DNA of 26,791 nucleotides from an uncultured bacterium (GCA_900554385.1 USHE01000005.1:1-26791); one strand, 5' to 3'; positions 6,643 through 15,017 are shown, counted from the first letter of the stretch. Made by a program: numbers and translations. Notes: generated by a model not told the origin, from the sequence alone.

Positions 6643-7929
6643 ATGTCTACATTTATAGAAGATATTTATGCGCGCCAGATACTTGATTCTCGCGGTAATC
6701 CTACAGTAGAAGTTGACGTTAAGCTTACTGACGGTAAAAAAGGTCGTGCAGCTGTTCCATCAGGTGCTTCAACAGGTATTTTTGAGGCATTAGAGCTTCG
6801 TGACGGCGATGAACATTATTATCTTGGTAAAAGTGTCATGAAAGCTGTAAATAATGTAAATAACATTATTGCACCGGAGTTAATCGGTGAAAAAGCAAGC
6901 CACCAGCGTGAAATTGATACTTTCATGATTGATATGGACGGGACTGAAAATAAATCAAAACTCGGTGCTAATGCTATTCTGGGTGTTTCTCTTGCTTGTG
7001 CAAAAGCTGCTGCAAATGCCTATGATATGGCATTATACAGATATTTAGGTGGAATAAATGCTTTAACACTTCCTGTTCCGATGATGAATATTATTAACGG
7101 AGGTGCTCATGCTGATAATAATATTGATTTTCAAGAATTTATGATTGCGCCTGTGGGGGCAAAGAATTTTCAGCAGGCAATTCAGATGGGTTCAGAAATT
7201 TTCCATACATTGAAAAAAGTTCTGCAGGAAAGAGGGCTTGCAACATCTGTAGGTGATGAAGGAGGATTTGCGCCTAATCTTCAGTCAAACGCAGAAGGTA
7301 TTGAAGTTATTTTGGAAGCTATTAAGCGTGCAGGATATAATACAGATCAGATAAAGATTTGTCTTGATGTTGCGTCATCTGAATTTTATGAGGACGGTAT
7401 TTATAAACTTAAAGGAGAAGGCAAGGAGCTTACACCTGATGAAATGGTAGATTTTCTTGCTGAATGGGTTGATAAGTACCCGATTGTTTCAATTGAGGAC
7501 GGCATGGCAGAACAGGATTGGGACGGCTGGAAAATGCTTACAGACAGATTAGGCGACCGTTGTCAGCTTGTCGGGGACGATTTATTTGTTACAAATACAA
7601 GACGTCTTGCCGAGGGTATTCGCCGCGGTGTAGCAAATTCAATTTTGATTAAGGTTAATCAGATTGGTACGCTTACGGAAACATTAAATGCTATATCAAT
7701 GGCGCATGCTGCTGGATATACCGCAATAGTTTCCCATCGTTCCGGAGAAACCGAGGACACATTTATTGCAGATCTTGCTGTTGCTACAAATTGCGGTCAG
7801 ATAAAAACAGGTTCTGCGTCACGTTCTGACAGGATGGCAAAATATAATCAGCTTATCAGGATTGAACAAAAGCTGGGTTCTGCTGCTAAGTATAGAGGAA
7901 TTCAGGCTTTTAACTGTAGAAAAAAATAG
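6643..7929 (+). CDS. eno: Enolase
   Basis: Phosphopyruvate hydratase, interconverting 2-phosphoglycerate and phosphoenolpyruvate in glycolysis. The 428-residue length is normal. In order: the N-terminal DSRGNPTVEV and SGASTG loop, then GGAHADNN with the substrate-contacting His, GDEGGFAPN, and the three Mg2+ ligands in CLDVASSEF, SIEDGMAE and GDDLFVTN. The catalytic Lys is in LIKVNQIGT, followed by SHRSGETED and IKTGSASRSDR. All catalytic residues are present. The ATG at 6643 is chosen because AAGGAG lies 6 bases before it; a GTG eight codons upstream lacks a site and would add a tail not seen in the family. Monocistronic, ending at a bidirectional terminator shared with ctpA. Confidence 0.98.
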   Translation: MSTFIEDIYARQILDSRGNPTVEVDVKLTDGKKGRAAVPSGASTGIFEALELRDGDEHYYLGKSVMKAVNNVNNIIAPELIGEKASHQREIDTFMIDMDGTENKSKLGANAILGVSLACAKAAANAYDMALYRYLGGINALTLPVPMMNIINGGAHADNNIDFQEFMIAPVGAKNFQQAIQMGSEIFHTLKKVLQERGLATSVGDEGGFAPNLQSNAEGIEVILEAIKRAGYNTDQIKICLDVASSEFYEDGIYKLKGEGKELTPDEMVDFLAEWVDKYPIVSIEDGMAEQDWDGWKMLTDRLGDRCQLVGDDLFVTNTRRLAEGIRRGVANSILIKVNQIGTLTETLNAISMAHAAGYTAIVSHRSGETEDTFIADLAVATNCGQIKTGSASRSDRMAKYNQLIRIEQKLGSAAKYRGIQAFNCRKK

Positions 7930-7987
7930 TGCAAATTACATGTTTGCTTCACATAGCTTGCTAAGGTGAGGCGATATAATATGTAAT

Positions 7988-8016
7988 AAAAAACTCCCGA
8001 AATTCGGGAGTTTTTT
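7988..8016. terminator. Bidirectional terminator between eno and ctpA
   Basis: A stem ACTCCCG/CGGGAGT (with optional AA/TT extension) is flanked by six A on the left and six T on the right, so it works in both directions. It lies between the convergent enolase and CtpA genes. A GC-rich block ending GGCGATA (7970-7976) lies just before it. Confidence 0.92.
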
Positions 8017-8019
8017 AGT

Positions 8020-9240
8020 TTAGTAATTTGCTATTTCCTGTCTTGAGGTTACCTTTTGTAAAACCTCGATTGCTTTTTTTAGCTGAACATCATCTTTATT
8101 TTTTATATTTTCTTCTGTAAGTTTTACTTCAATGTCAGGTACAATTCCTTTTTTGTTAATGTCAGTACCGTTCGGGGTGAGGTATTTTTGGATTGTAATG
8201 TTAATTCCTGATTCGTAAGGAAGTTTGTTAATTTCTTGTACCAAACCTTTTCCGAAAGATTTTTCACCTATAATGATAGCTCTGCCGTTATCTTTCATTG
8301 CGCCTGAGAAGATTTCGCTTGCAGAAGCCGAGCCTCCGTTTATCAATACAACTACAGGTTTACGTGTTACACATCCTCTTGTTGCTCTTTGGGTTTCTTT
8401 GTAGCCGTCACGGTCAACCGTACTTACGATTGTACCTCCGTCAAGAAACATGTCGGAAATGTAGATTGCATTGCTTAAAAGTCCGCCGGGGTTTGCGCGT
8501 AAGTCGACGATAAAACCTTTTTTGCCTGCACCTTGCTCAAGTATGCTTTTAAACTCTGCAGCGGCATTTCTGCTGATAAATGAACTTAGTCTGATGTAAG
8601 AAATATCTTCAGGCATTTTTATATCATTAGGAACTTTTTGCGAAATAGACTTAACTTCTATTTCTGCACGTTCAATGTTATTTACTTTTGGCTCACTGTC
8701 TTTGCGTTTGATTAACAAATTAACACTTGTGACTTCCTTACCTCTTATTAAGTCCGCAGCCTGATCTACTGTAATACCTTTTGTGCTTTTGCCGTCAATT
8801 TCAAGAATTTCGTCATCAGCCTGTAATCCTGCTTTTTCAGCAGGTGTATCTTCAAGTGGAGCTATTACGGTCAATTTACCGTCTTTTACTGCTATTTGAA
8901 TCCCAATACCTTTTAAGGAGCCTTTGATTGAGCTTGTTTCTTCTGCAAATTCTTTCGGGTCTAAAAATTTAGTGTAAGGGTCATTTAGGCTTGCGACCAT
9001 TGTATTTATGGCAACATAAGCATCTTCATTAGTCATAATCTTGTCGTCATATTTGTGACGCCATTTCGACCAGTCTTGTGAATTATTTGTCTGGTCTACA
9101 AATTTAAGATTTATTAATCTCCAAACCTGATCGTACAAATCAACCGGACTGTATGCCATTACGTTGTTATGAATGATACAGCCGAATAGCAAGATAAATG
9201 CGCTTATAAATATAAAACTTCTTCTCATAAATTTTCTCAT
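8020..9240 (-). CDS. ctpA: S41-family C-terminal processing peptidase
   Basis: A 406-residue exported serine protease. Residues 8-29 are a signal peptide or anchor ending VMA; a Cys at 21 after LFG is only a poor lipobox. A PDZ domain follows (about 105-190: GIGIQI, AEKAGLQADDEILEIDG), then the peptidase core: VDLRANPGGLL, the nucleophile in NGGSASASE (Ser about 306) and GEKSFGKGLVQ with the catalytic Lys (about 331). Both dyad residues are present. The family trims C-termini of periplasmic proteins and cell-wall hydrolases. GGAGG lies 13 bases before the ATG at 9240, a long distance; an in-frame ATT sits nearer, but I keep ATG. It converges with enolase. Confidence 0.93.
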   Translation of the reverse strand: MRKFMRRSFIFISAFILLFGCIIHNNVMAYSPVDLYDQVWRLINLKFVDQTNNSQDWSKWRHKYDDKIMTNEDAYVAINTMVASLNDPYTKFLDPKEFAEETSSIKGSLKGIGIQIAVKDGKLTVIAPLEDTPAEKAGLQADDEILEIDGKSTKGITVDQAADLIRGKEVTSVNLLIKRKDSEPKVNNIERAEIEVKSISQKVPNDIKMPEDISYIRLSSFISRNAAAEFKSILEQGAGKKGFIVDLRANPGGLLSNAIYISDMFLDGGTIVSTVDRDGYKETQRATRGCVTRKPVVVLINGGSASASEIFSGAMKDNGRAIIIGEKSFGKGLVQEINKLPYESGINITIQKYLTPNGTDINKKGIVPDIEVKLTEENIKNKDDVQLKKAIEVLQKVTSRQEIANY

Positions 9241-9306
9241 TCTTTTAATATTTCCTCCAATTTATCCCTAAATCCGATTTGAGCTCAAGTGTTTTTTATA
9301 GATGTT

Positions 9307-9340
9307 TTTTTTGAAAAAAAGTTCCATAATTTTCAAAAAA
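9307..9340. repeat. 11-bp AT inverted repeat between prepilin 2 and ctpA
   Basis: TTTTTTGAAAA (9307-9317) and TTTTCAAAAAA (9330-9340) are perfectly complementary around 12 bases. It lies downstream of prepilin 2 and upstream of ctpA, both on the minus strand. It has T-runs but almost no GC, so it would be a weak terminator at best. Confidence 0.4.
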
Positions 9341-9400
9341 TGTTACGAATTTTGGGGACTGTTATTAATTACATAATAACACAATCAGGAAAATTTTGTA

Positions 9401-10168
9401 TTATAAATTACTATCGTATTTAGAATCATTTAAGCCTTTGCATTTGTGTTTTCCGTTCCAAGATAAATCTGTGCAGTGACGGTAATCCAGATTATTTCTA
9501 AATACAACCCATGCAGCACATCCGTAGCCGTCGCCGTCAAGTTTGCAGCTTGTTTCAAAAGGATAAGTCGTATCTGCCTGACTGCCGTAAGGCTGTAGTC
9601 CGTATTTTGTTATGTAAAACTGGAATATATCAAATCCAAATTGGTTTGGATGCTTACTTCCGTTTACATCAACTATAAATGTTGCACAAACATTTTTTAA
9701 AGCTTTTGACTCTCCGAAAACACCTTTGCAGTCTTTATCATCTACCCTAAAGGCGATAGACATTCCGTCTACAACGGCAAATGTTGCATATCCGTTTCCT
9801 TCACCTGCACCAATATTAGGACCTGCGGCGTTATTCAGTTGTAGTGTATTTGCATTACGCCATATTTTTCCGCTTATCCTGTCAGGTTTAACTGTAAAAT
9901 ATGGAGAAAGGATTTTTTTAAGGTTGTCAGCACCTGTCTGGTTGTTTGCACCAATTAAATCCCAGAATTCCGGTGTACCTTGTTCTGAAACTGCTCTGGT
10001 ATAAGCTTGTGTCATTGTGCTGTATATTTTTTTTAATTTCGCACTATTTTCCCGTTCTCTGTTTTGAACCAAAAGAGTAGGCATTGTCATTGCGGCAACT
10101 ATTCCTATAACCCCGAGTGTTATAAGTACTTCTGAAAGAGTGAACCCCTGCTTATTAAATTTTTTCAT
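9401..10168 (-). CDS. Prepilin-like type II/IV pseudopilin, copy 2
   Basis: A 255-residue protein starting MKKFNKQGFTLSEVLITLG, with the classic Gly before the cleaved bond, Glu at +5 and the hydrophobic helix. ATG 10168 has GGAG 7 bases upstream; a GTG four codons earlier overlaps that site. The soluble domain matches copy 1 at its end: FIVDVNGSKHPNQFG, FQFYITKYG, GYGCAAWVVF, LDYRHC, LSWNGKHKCK. Four or more conserved Cys suggest disulfides in the exported domain. No pilus assembly gene is nearby. A MITE-like repeat lies just upstream, and ctpA downstream on the same strand after 160 bp. Its role as a minor pilin or adhesin subunit is inferred from the signal alone. Confidence 0.87.
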   Translation of the reverse strand: MKKFNKQGFTLSEVLITLGVIGIVAAMTMPTLLVQNRERENSAKLKKIYSTMTQAYTRAVSEQGTPEFWDLIGANNQTGADNLKKILSPYFTVKPDRISGKIWRNANTLQLNNAAGPNIGAGEGNGYATFAVVDGMSIAFRVDDKDCKGVFGESKALKNVCATFIVDVNGSKHPNQFGFDIFQFYITKYGLQPYGSQADTTYPFETSCKLDGDGYGCAAWVVFRNNLDYRHCTDLSWNGKHKCKGLNDSKYDSNL

Positions 10169-10235
10169 ACAAATCTCCACGTTGATATTGTTTAATTATA
10201 TCATATTTTTAATAACTATTCAATACCAGATTTTG

Positions 10236-10377
10236 GGTAAGGTATACCATATTTACACTAACGCTCGTATAAATCGTCACCCTGAACTTGTTTCAGGGTC
10301 TCAAATATAAGAGATGCAGAAACAAGTTCAGCATGAGAGTTTTGACTGCATCTTGTGTAAACTCCTTATTCCTTACC
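10236..10377. mobile_element. MITE-like repeat element, 142-bp form
   Basis: The element has terminal inverted repeats of about 24 bp: GGTAAGGTATACCATATTTACAC at the left and, read inverted from the right, GGTAAGGAATAAGGAGTTTACAC. Inside are two hairpin modules: ACCCTGAACTTGTTTCAGGGT (10281-10301) and GAAACAAGTTC within an ATGC/GCAT context. It has no reading frame. A related 239-bp element lies at 15876. GATTTT occurs on both sides and could be a target duplication, but the match is short. It fills the gap between prepilin 2 and the end of rseP. Confidence 0.75.
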
Positions 10378-10397
10378 GGATTTTTGAATATGCTGCA

Positions 10398-11765
10398 TTA
10401 CAATTTTTGGGTTATTAATGCGTAAATATCATTGAAAACGACAATTACCATCAAGGCTATAAGCAGCATAAAACCTGCTGTGCCGATTTTATCAACAGTT
10501 GTTTCATCGAGAGGTTTTCCTCTTAATTTTTCAATAATTAAGAACATTACGTGTCCGCCGTCGAGTGCAGGAATTGGCAAAAAGTTTACGATAGCAAGAT
10601 CAAGTGATATTATTGCTGTTAATAATAATCCTGAGAAAAAGCCGTTATTTTCGATGATATCACCGCCGACTTTTGTGATTGCAACAATTCCGTGGAGATC
10701 TTTCAGCGGGATTTTACCTGTAAATATCTGGTACAATCCGTACAAAAGCATTGATGTTTGTTCCCACAGATAATTGATACTTGTTTTTATAATTGCTTTT
10801 GGTCCTTTAGTTGGAATTACTATTTCTTTTATTTCCATCTGAATTCCCATTAATCCATCTTTGTTTGGATATATTGGTTTTAATTCTACGGTTTTACCAT
10901 TTTTCAGGACTTCCATATTTATGGGGTGAACGTTATCCGATACAGCGTAAGCTACATCTTTCAGGGTAATTTCGCCGTCGGAAATGATGTAATTCTTATT
11001 ATCAATTTTATCTCTGAGTTTAATTTGTTTGTCAGAAAGTTTGGTTTCTGGATCTTTGTATTTTTCGAGTCCCTTCAAAACGTTATCATTCAAGGTAATT
11101 GTATTTTCATATTCTTTTGCCGGAAGTTTTACCAAAACATCTTTCGGGATTGTTTCATTTGCTTCAAATGTTTGGTTTAAATTTTGGAGTTTTTTGAGAT
11201 TTTCTTCGGCAAAATCAGGATTTGTTTTTCCGTCATTTTCTTTGCTCAATTGTGCAATAATGATAGGGGCCGCAGTTGTGGTTACATTAATCCCGTTAAT
11301 TTTTAGGATTTTGTCCCCTTTTTCCAAACCTGATTGCCAGATTGAAGCTTCTTTTGCGGCAGCAATATCTTTAACATAAATATCGTATTTTCCTGACGGC
11401 ATGTGTCCCCAGAGTGCGGCAGTCAGAAAAACAAGTACAAATGCACAAACTACGTTTGCAAAAACCCCAGCAGATACAACGATTAATCTCTGATAAATCG
11501 GTCTGTTAAGAAATCTGTCAGGCGAATCTGAAGGAAGATTTAATTCTTTGTCGTCATCTGGGAAAGATACATATCCGCCAAGCAGGAATGCGTGTACGAG
11601 AACTTTTACATCGCCAATTTGTTTTTCCCATAGCGTTGGACCTATCGGAAGTCCAAATCCGAATCTTGCAACTTTCATTTTGAACATTTTTGCTGCCAAA
11701 AAGTGTCCTGCCTCGTGAACAAGGATAAGTACGCTCAGTAAAAGTATCATTATTATAATAGACAT
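10398..11765 (-). CDS. rseP: Site-2 metalloprotease RseP
   Basis: An intramembrane zinc protease of 455 residues. HEAGH (residues 17-21) in the first membrane helix supplies the two His ligands and catalytic Glu, and NFLPIPALDGGH (394-405) near the end carries the third ligand (Asp). A membrane segment near 95-115 and PDZ-like sequence from about 130 (SIWQSGLEKGDKILKING) lie between. The PDZ region contains a charged insertion of roughly 100 residues (Lys/Glu/Asn-rich). Family members cut anti-sigma factors or leftover signal peptides after a first cleavage. GGGGAG lies 5 bases before the ATG. No sigma or anti-sigma gene is adjacent, so the substrate is unknown. Confidence 0.92.
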   Translation of the reverse strand: MSIIIMILLLSVLILVHEAGHFLAAKMFKMKVARFGFGLPIGPTLWEKQIGDVKVLVHAFLLGGYVSFPDDDKELNLPSDSPDRFLNRPIYQRLIVVSAGVFANVVCAFVLVFLTAALWGHMPSGKYDIYVKDIAAAKEASIWQSGLEKGDKILKINGINVTTTAAPIIIAQLSKENDGKTNPDFAEENLKKLQNLNQTFEANETIPKDVLVKLPAKEYENTITLNDNVLKGLEKYKDPETKLSDKQIKLRDKIDNKNYIISDGEITLKDVAYAVSDNVHPINMEVLKNGKTVELKPIYPNKDGLMGIQMEIKEIVIPTKGPKAIIKTSINYLWEQTSMLLYGLYQIFTGKIPLKDLHGIVAITKVGGDIIENNGFFSGLLLTAIISLDLAIVNFLPIPALDGGHVMFLIIEKLRGKPLDETTVDKIGTAGFMLLIALMVIVVFNDIYALITQKL

Positions 11766-11851
11766 AAGTTCTCCCCGATTGATATTGCTCCTTGTGCAAT
11801 TATATCATAAAAATATTTTTCTTAAAATTAATCAGAGATATAGTGAAAATT

Positions 11852-12526
11852 TTATTTTGGAAGATTTTTAAAATAATTTTTGTCAGTGAGTGCTTTGTAT
11901 GTGCAAGCAATGCCGTTATAATTGTTTGTAACGGACATAGAACAATATCTTGTTTCGTCATAGGTTGTTGTTTCTGCACCCATAGGGAGAAGCTTACCGT
12001 TGTCCATAATCTGAAATGTGAATAAATCGTGTCCCCAGCGGTTAGGTTTTTTATTATATCCGTTGGTGTCTACAGTAATCAATAATGGACCTCCGATATT
12101 TTCTATCATAATAAACATTCCGTCACTAACGATTACCTGTCCATCGTCAAACAGATTTACCGCAAGCTGCGTATTGTTATATGTTTTATAGTTGTCAGAA
12201 ATCCTATATCCTCCCGTTTCAGGCAGGTTACCGCTTGCACACCCATAGAGATTGCAGTCTTTTGAAACTTTAAAATATTTTTTTAAAACAGGCATAAGTG
12301 TGTGCGGACCGTAGTTTGCTCTGTTGATAGTTTGACCTTCGTCATAACTCATTTGGTTAAATGCATTTTGAAGAACGGAATAACTCTTTTTAAGACTTGT
12401 TTCAAGTTCCTTGCCTTGTGTTCTGTTTACCAGTGCAGGTATAGTCATTGCTGCTACAATTCCTACAATTCCTAAAGTTATAAGTACTTCTGCTAACGTA
12501 AAAGCCTGATTGATATTTTTTGTCAT
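11852..12526 (-). CDS. Prepilin-like type II/IV pseudopilin, copy 3
   Basis: A 224-residue protein starting MTKNINQAFTLAEVLITLG; cleavage would be after Ala. The soluble domain belongs with copy 4 (15151) rather than copies 1 and 2: VDTNG..KKPNRWGHDLFTF, LPMG, then a Cys-containing end with NYNGIACTY and DKNYFKNL. Lengths and the KNYFK/KDYFK ending agree with copy 4. Pilus assembly genes are absent nearby. AGGGT lies about 9 bases before the ATG. It is divergent from the AbrB-like gene at 12620, with an inverted repeat in the shared 93-bp region, so that regulator might control it. This last point is inference from position. Confidence 0.85.
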   Translation of the reverse strand: MTKNINQAFTLAEVLITLGIVGIVAAMTIPALVNRTQGKELETSLKKSYSVLQNAFNQMSYDEGQTINRANYGPHTLMPVLKKYFKVSKDCNLYGCASGNLPETGGYRISDNYKTYNNTQLAVNLFDDGQVIVSDGMFIMIENIGGPLLITVDTNGYNKKPNRWGHDLFTFQIMDNGKLLPMGAETTTYDETRYCSMSVTNNYNGIACTYKALTDKNYFKNLPK

Positions 12527-12578
12527 ATTTATGTACCCTAAATGTAATATACAAATTATTATATTGTTCCTTTATATA

Positions 12579-12608
12579 TTTGTCAATAGGCTACAAAAAC
12601 ATGACAAA
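12579..12608. promoter_or_regulatory. TTTGTCA/TGACAAA operator candidate
   Basis: A perfect 7-bp inverted repeat (12579-12585 and 12602-12608) lies directly before the ribosome-binding GGAG of the AbrB-like gene, within the region divergent from prepilin 3. The placement would suit autoregulation. Confidence 0.35.
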
Positions 12609-12619
12609 TAGGAGATAAT

Positions 12620-12934
12620 ATGCAGAGGAAGTTGGTATCAAGCGGTACAGGGTGGGAGCTTTATATGCCAAAAGATGTTTTAAAACTGCTTGGGGTCAAT
12701 CCGTCGGAGAGTAAAGTGCTTTTTAAGATGGATAAAAATGTTCTTAAAATTATAAAAACAGGCTTTGATGTTAATAATCAAAACCTGTTAATTAAAAAGT
12801 TTAATAAAAGCGGTAACGGCTACGGGCTTTATATATCAAATTCAATTATACAATTTCTTGAGCTAAATCCTGAAACGGATGAAGTTAAGTATGTCATTGA
12901 AGATGATATTTTGAGTATTTCAAAAGCACTATAG
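12620..12934 (+). CDS. Tandem AbrB-like (swapped-hairpin) DNA-binding protein
   Basis: A 104-residue protein made of two similar halves. Half one (about 2-48): RKLVSSGTGWELYMPKDVL, then LLGVNP, then VLFKMDKNVLKIIK. Half two (about 58-104): IKKFNKSGNGYGLYISNSII, then FLELNP, then VKYVIEDDILSISK. Each half follows the SpoVT/AbrB pattern of a basic strand, G-x-G-x-x-L-Y-x-(P/S), a short helix and a closing strand. Such domains form dimers that bind DNA as transition-state regulators or antitoxins; two in one chain could form the barrel alone. No toxin partner is seen, since the next gene is speE on the other strand, whose stop overlaps this one by 6 bp. GGAG lies 5 bases before the ATG. Confidence 0.6.
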   Translation: MQRKLVSSGTGWELYMPKDVLKLLGVNPSESKVLFKMDKNVLKIIKTGFDVNNQNLLIKKFNKSGNGYGLYISNSIIQFLELNPETDEVKYVIEDDILSISKAL

Positions 12935-13780
12935 CAGTTCTTTTAAATGGTTTGGCAGTGCAAATCGTGCCATGTGGTAATCTTTGTTATAGATTTTACA
13001 TGTTTTAGTAATTTCTGCACAGCGTTCTTCATCAAGATAAGATAAAGGTTTAACTGTTTCCGAGCAGAATGCCCATGCCCAGTATCCGCCAGGATAGGTC
13101 GGGATATTTGACGTATAGGTTGAACAAATCGGAAATACTTTTTTCAGTAAGTTATACATCTTTTTAATTTCTTCTTTGTTTACTACCGGACTTTCTGATT
13201 GTGCTGCAACAATACCGCCTTCTTTAAGCGAATTTTTTACGTTGGTATAAAATTCTTCCGTAAATAATCCCTCTCCCGGTCCCATAGGGTCTGTTGAGTC
13301 AATCAAAACAATGTCAAATTCATTTTTCTTATCTTTAATATATTCGATAGCATCTTGAACAAGGATTTCTACTCTCGGGTCGTCAAGTCCGCAGGAATTT
13401 GTTGGAAGATATTTTTTACATGCGTCAATTACCATTCCGTCGATTTCGCAAAGTACAACACGCTCAACTGTTTTGTGTTTTAAAACTTCTCTTACAGTAC
13501 CGCCGTCACCGCCGCCGATAACAAGTACGGATTTTGGTGATTTGTGGTGCATCATCGGAACGTGTGCAATCATTTCGAGGTAGTGAAATTCGTCGCCTTC
13601 TGTCGTCATCATTAAGTCATCAAGAGTTAATACTCTGCCGAGCTTGCTGTCGGTTTCAAAGATTTCTACTTTTTGAAAATCTGATTGTTCTGAAAATAGA
13701 ACATTCCCTGCTTTTATTGCAATACCGAATCCGGCAGGTGTAATTTCATGATAATATCCGTTTTCTATTCCGTTTTTCAT
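12929..13780 (-). CDS. speE: Spermidine synthase (polyamine aminopropyltransferase)
   Basis: A 283-residue cytosolic enzyme that transfers an aminopropyl group from decarboxylated S-adenosylmethionine to putrescine. The N-terminal strand-rich domain has the typical VLFSEQSDFQKVEI; then the nucleotide-binding GGGDGG (89-94), EIDGMVIDACKKYLP, and the catalytic DSTDPMGP (from 161) follow. A late YWAWAF segment closes the substrate pocket. Length and order are standard. AAGGAG lies 7 bases before the ATG. It lies 14 bp after the HIT gene on the same strand, so the two form an operon. No speD or arginine/ornithine decarboxylase is in the window, so substrates come from elsewhere. Its 3' end overlaps the convergent AbrB-like gene by 6 bp. 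Confidence 0.96.
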   Translation of the reverse strand: MKNGIENGYYHEITPAGFGIAIKAGNVLFSEQSDFQKVEIFETDSKLGRVLTLDDLMMTTEGDEFHYLEMIAHVPMMHHKSPKSVLVIGGGDGGTVREVLKHKTVERVVLCEIDGMVIDACKKYLPTNSCGLDDPRVEILVQDAIEYIKDKKNEFDIVLIDSTDPMGPGEGLFTEEFYTNVKNSLKEGGIVAAQSESPVVNKEEIKKMYNLLKKVFPICSTYTSNIPTYPGGYWAWAFCSETVKPLSYLDEERCAEITKTCKIYNKDYHMARFALPNHLKELL

Positions 13781-13794
13781 TTGTTTTCTCCTTA

Positions 13795-14115
13795 TTAAGC
13801 TGACGTTTTTCCCATCACGTGGATATGCAGGTGGAAAACTTCCTGTCCTGCTTCTTTTCCTGTATTAATTTGAGTTCTGTATGATTTTAAACCTGAGCGT
13901 TTTGCGGCTTCTTTCACTCCAAGTAAAAGTTCGCCCATAAGGTTTTTATCTTCAAGTTCGTTTAATGATGCAACGTGAATCCTCGGTACAACCAAAAGGT
14001 GTACGGGAGCTTTCGGGTTAATATCTTTGAAAACAACAAGATGTTCGTTTTCATATACAAACTCCGTGCCGAAATCACCGTTGATTATTTTACAAAAAAT
14101 GCAATCTTCACTCAT
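13795..14115 (-). CDS. HIT family nucleotide hydrolase (HinT-like)
   Basis: A 106-residue protein with the family start CIFCKII(N)GD, a central PKAPVHLLVVPRIHVASLN and the His triad HLHIHV near the C-terminus. Bacterial HinT proteins hydrolyse AMP-lysine and other purine phosphoramidates. The two N-terminal cysteines (CxxC) with downstream His fit the zinc-binding form. ATG 14115 is chosen because GAGGG lies 6-7 bases upstream; an ATG five codons earlier overlaps that site. First gene of an operon with speE, which follows after 14 bp. Confidence is high for family, lower for the exact physiological substrate. Confidence 0.94.
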   Translation of the reverse strand: MSEDCIFCKIINGDFGTEFVYENEHLVVFKDINPKAPVHLLVVPRIHVASLNELEDKNLMGELLLGVKEAAKRSGLKSYRTQINTGKEAGQEVFHLHIHVMGKTSA

Positions 14116-14259
14116 AATTTTCCCTCTCATATTGATATGTAATTTTATAATGCTAAGTAAAAAAAATCAAGAATTCTGAAATAAAAATTACCATATATTC
14201 CTATATTAACTTAGACCTAAAGGGGATTATTTAAAGCCGAAAAAAGATTACAATTGCAG

Positions 14260-14316
14260 TATAGAAATTAGTCTGGGATGAACCGCAGCGGCGGGGAGGC
14301 GCAGGCGATACTAGAT
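14260..14316 (+). promoter_or_regulatory. Promoter and GC-rich leader before the 14331 gene, related to the ferritin leader
   Basis: A -10-like TATAGA (14260) is followed by AGTCT and a GC-rich block CAGCGGCGGGGAGGCGCAGG ending CGATA (14286-14310). The ferritin leader at 20046 has the same order with nearly the same spacing (44 against 43 bases from TATAGA to GGCGATA). The core is G-rich in an AT-rich genome. I recognise no named riboswitch in it. Confidence 0.5.
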
Positions 14317-14330
14317 TTGGAGTATTTTGT

Positions 14331-14639
14331 ATGTTGACCGGAAACAATTATCACGATTGCAGCAGATACAATCGCTTGGAAATGAAAAATGTAAATAAGG
14401 ATATCGTCGCATGGCTTGAAGATATTGTAGAAGAAAATAACAGCCGTGTTGAACGTAAAGAATGGAAAAGTAAGTACAACAGTTATGTGGTGTATGACTA
14501 TGAACCGTTTTGTACGGACGGGTTTGAAATAAACCTTGTGATTAGTTCTTATGATGAGGCTTATTTGAACTTTATAAAATATCTTTATGAAGAAAAAGTT
14601 AGTACCATTGAATATCTTAACAGTTGTATCGGACAGTGA
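14331..14639 (+). CDS. Hypothetical protein, 102 residues
   Basis: I do not recognise this protein. It is soluble, rich in Tyr, Asn and Glu, with no signal peptide or membrane segment. A predicted acidic helix (residues about 22-36, DIVAWLEDIVEENN) is followed by alternating polar and aromatic stretches (YNSYVVYDYEPF, EINLVISSYDEAYLNFIKYLY), suggesting a small alpha/beta domain. TTGGAG lies about 10 bases before the ATG. A Met at residue 18 is an alternative start without a better ribosome site. It is transcribed alone, from a promoter with a GC-rich leader related to that of ferritin, and ends at a GC-rich hairpin before the convergent XRE gene. Shared leader control with ferritin is possible, but its role is unknown. 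Confidence 0.7.
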   Translation: MLTGNNYHDCSRYNRLEMKNVNKDIVAWLEDIVEENNSRVERKEWKSKYNSYVVYDYEPFCTDGFEINLVISSYDEAYLNFIKYLYEEKVSTIEYLNSCIGQ

Positions 14640-14642
14640 TTG

Positions 14643-14668
14643 AGGCGGGGATTTACACCCCGCCTTTA
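14643..14668. terminator. GC-rich hairpin between convergent genes
   Basis: AGGCGGGG (14643-14650) pairs perfectly with CCCCGCCT (14658-14665) around ATTTACA. Only a short T-run follows. It lies between the 14331 gene and the XRE gene ending at 14679 and probably ends the former. Confidence 0.7.
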
Positions 14669-14678
14669 GTCTTGAATA

Positions 14679-14993
14679 TTATCGTATACATATAAAATAT
14701 TTGTACATGTTTTGTGTAAGTTTTTCATTAGTTTGCATAGCCTGTATCATCTCGTTTATAAGTTCATCCTTGGATCTGTAATAATCGAACATATATAATT
14801 CGTAAGGTCTGAGGGAGAGTGCATCTGACAGTTTTTCCAGAGTATCATTATTGGGGTAGTTTTTACCATTTTCAATATTACTAAGGCTCGGAATTTCTAT
14901 CCCCGCAAGTTCTGCAAGTTTCTCCTGTGTGAGTCCGCGTTTTTTTCTTATTTCTTTAATTCTTTTTCCAAGCAGATTTTTTATATTTCCCAT
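14679..14993 (-). CDS. XRE-family helix-turn-helix regulator
   Basis: A 104-residue protein, the same length and plan as the XRE protein at 4610: IKEIRKKRGLTQEKLAELAGI, SLSNIENGKNYP and LSDALSLRPYELYMFDY, then a helical tail KDELINEMIQAMQ. The HTH occupies about residues 8-64. It differs from the 4610 protein mainly in the recognition helix (EIPSLSNIE against AERNLSKIE), so it should read another site. AAGGAG lies 9 bases before the ATG. It is divergent from prepilin 4 (start 15151), with two TAGCTAA sites in between that may be its operators. Control of the prepilin is inferred only from this arrangement. Confidence 0.85.
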   Translation of the reverse strand: MGNIKNLLGKRIKEIRKKRGLTQEKLAELAGIEIPSLSNIENGKNYPNNDTLEKLSDALSLRPYELYMFDYYRSKDELINEMIQAMQTNEKLTQNMYKYFICIR

Positions 14994-15017
14994 TAATTTT
15001 CTCTCCTTAATTAATGG

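Noticed and set aside
7930..7987. Small RNA gene between enolase and the terminator
   Set aside because: No clear promoter; only the GGCGATA block and the terminator suggest it, so I kept it as part of the leader finding.
8298..8513. 71-residue Arg/Leu-rich frame opposite ctpA
   Set aside because: Shadow of a well-supported gene, with no start signal and biased composition. The same reasoning excludes the other frames antisense to rseP, clpB, eno and prepilin genes.
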